Shown: piece by piece, positions 5,691-5,823 of the stretch | Numbering within the stretch: position 1 is the first letter of the stretch | How the letters are laid out: every line of letters begins with the position of its first letter | Assembly: GCA_017627115.1 (NCBI GenBank) | Contig: JAGAHK010000062.1 | Span: forward strand, 1 to 5,823 | Length of the DNA: 5,823 bases | Source of the DNA: Bacillota bacterium | GTDB taxonomy: Bacteria; Bacillota; Clostridia; Lachnospirales; CAG-274 | Reading direction: 5' to 3' | Position numbers and translations under genes: made by a program | Notes under the pieces: model-generated | The model's input: the letters and a program-made list of their open reading frames with translations, nothing else | Database searches by the model: none | Told to the model about the DNA's origin: nothing

Positions 5691-5748
5691 AGCAAAAGCA
5701 AGTTTTGCTCCTCGGCTAAAACGCGGTTTCAGCCTGCGGATTTTAGTC
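5691..5748. repeat. Two further consecutive hairpins
   Basis: AGCAAAA/TTTTGCT (5691-5697 with 5703-5709, loop GCAAG) is followed by a long two-part stem. GGCTAAAA (5714-5721) pairs with TTTTAGTC (5741-5748), one G-U pair included. Inside it CGCGG (5722-5726) pairs with CTGCG (5734-5738), leaving a 2-base bulge at 5739-5740 and a 7-base loop. The second is a 13-bp bulged hairpin. Confidence 0.65.
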
Positions 5749-5823
5749 TGCGACGCTGATAATGTTAATAAAACTGTTAAAAGGGGCTTAATCGCAAATT
5801 TTCAAGTTGATTTTTAGTGCGAC
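5714..5823. repeat. Degenerate direct repeat of about 40 bases, two units
   Basis: Unit 1 is 5714-5754 and unit 2 is 5785-5823. They share, in the same order, GGCT, CGC, TTTCA, GATTTTAGT (with one extra T in unit 2) and a GCGAC end. The best-conserved part is 5739-5754 against 5809-5823. A 30-base AT-rich link separates them. Unit 2 ends exactly at the window edge, so further units or the true boundary may lie outside. Confidence 0.5.

Larger units (their letters stand above)
5516..5823. other. Gene-free, hairpin-rich region at the window's right end
   Basis: After the lipoprotein stop there is no supported gene for 308 bases. The stretch holds consecutive stem-loops, described separately, from 5541 to 5748, then an AT-rich link and a second degenerate repeat unit ending at the window edge. 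None of the stems is followed by a clear T run, so a conventional terminator for the lipoprotein gene is not obvious, although the first stems may serve as one. The succession of perfect stems suggests an interspersed structured repeat or an RNA, with the orientation undetermined. Confidence 0.7.

Noticed and set aside
5722..5738. Possible tRNA T-arm (CGCGGTTTCAGCCTGCG)
   Set aside because: The loop does not match the invariant TTCRA pattern, and no anticodon arm, D arm or acceptor stem can be built around it.
5478..5759. Plus-strand open frame of 93 codons through the hairpin region
   Set aside because: It starts inside the lipoprotein gene without a ribosome binding site, and its codons are dictated by inverted repeats. 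If the region is a dispersed repeat, similar spurious proteins may be annotated elsewhere.
5541..5823. CRISPR array
   Set aside because: The repeated units are only two, degenerate and unevenly built, and the hairpins differ from one another; there are no uniform repeats with unique spacers, and no cas gene.

Overview
This window looks like chromosomal DNA from a low-to-mid GC Firmicute, most likely a gut Clostridia member of the Ruminococcus / [Eubacterium] siraeum type. The reasons are AAGGAGG-type ribosome binding sites, a lspA-rluD gene pair as in many Firmicutes, a B. subtilis-like spacing of the LspA catalytic aspartates, sigma-A style promoter elements, and intergenic DNA that is AT-rich but studded with hairpins. 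The genus is an inference from style, not from a search.

Layout. Five genes run leftward on the minus strand, from about 5058 down to 39. In transcription order they are: a strong sigma-A-like promoter (5030-5058); an unrecognised single-pass membrane protein (5007-4243); malQ, 4-alpha-glucanotransferase (4220-2658); aroB, 3-dehydroquinate synthase (2639-1563); a 123-bp structured spacer (1562-1440); lspA, signal peptidase II (1439-975); an RluA/RluD-family pseudouridine synthase (978-70); and a Rho-independent terminator whose stem touches the last stop codon (70-39). The gaps are 22, 18, 123 and -4 bases, so the first three genes look like one operon. lspA and rluD are translationally coupled and may be read through from upstream or may have their own start in the 123-bp spacer.

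A small acidic lipoprotein gene (5159-5515, plus strand) points the other way. It shares the roughly 150-bp intergenic region 5008-5158 with the minus-strand promoter. A candidate TATAAT box and a 6-bp hairpin lie just upstream of its excellent ribosome binding site.

The right end (5516-5823) has no credible gene. It carries a run of at least seven consecutive perfect or near-perfect hairpins, followed by a degenerate direct repeat that reaches the window edge. It looks like an interspersed structured repeat or RNA-forming element rather than ordinary intergenic DNA, and it is the most unusual part of the window.

How the genes fit together: the enzymes are housekeeping functions (maltodextrin metabolism, shikimate pathway, lipoprotein maturation, rRNA modification) with no obvious shared pathway. 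The only functional link visible is that LspA would process lipoproteins such as the one at 5159-5515. I found no CRISPR array, tRNA, rRNA, transposase or phage gene, and no defence-like system.
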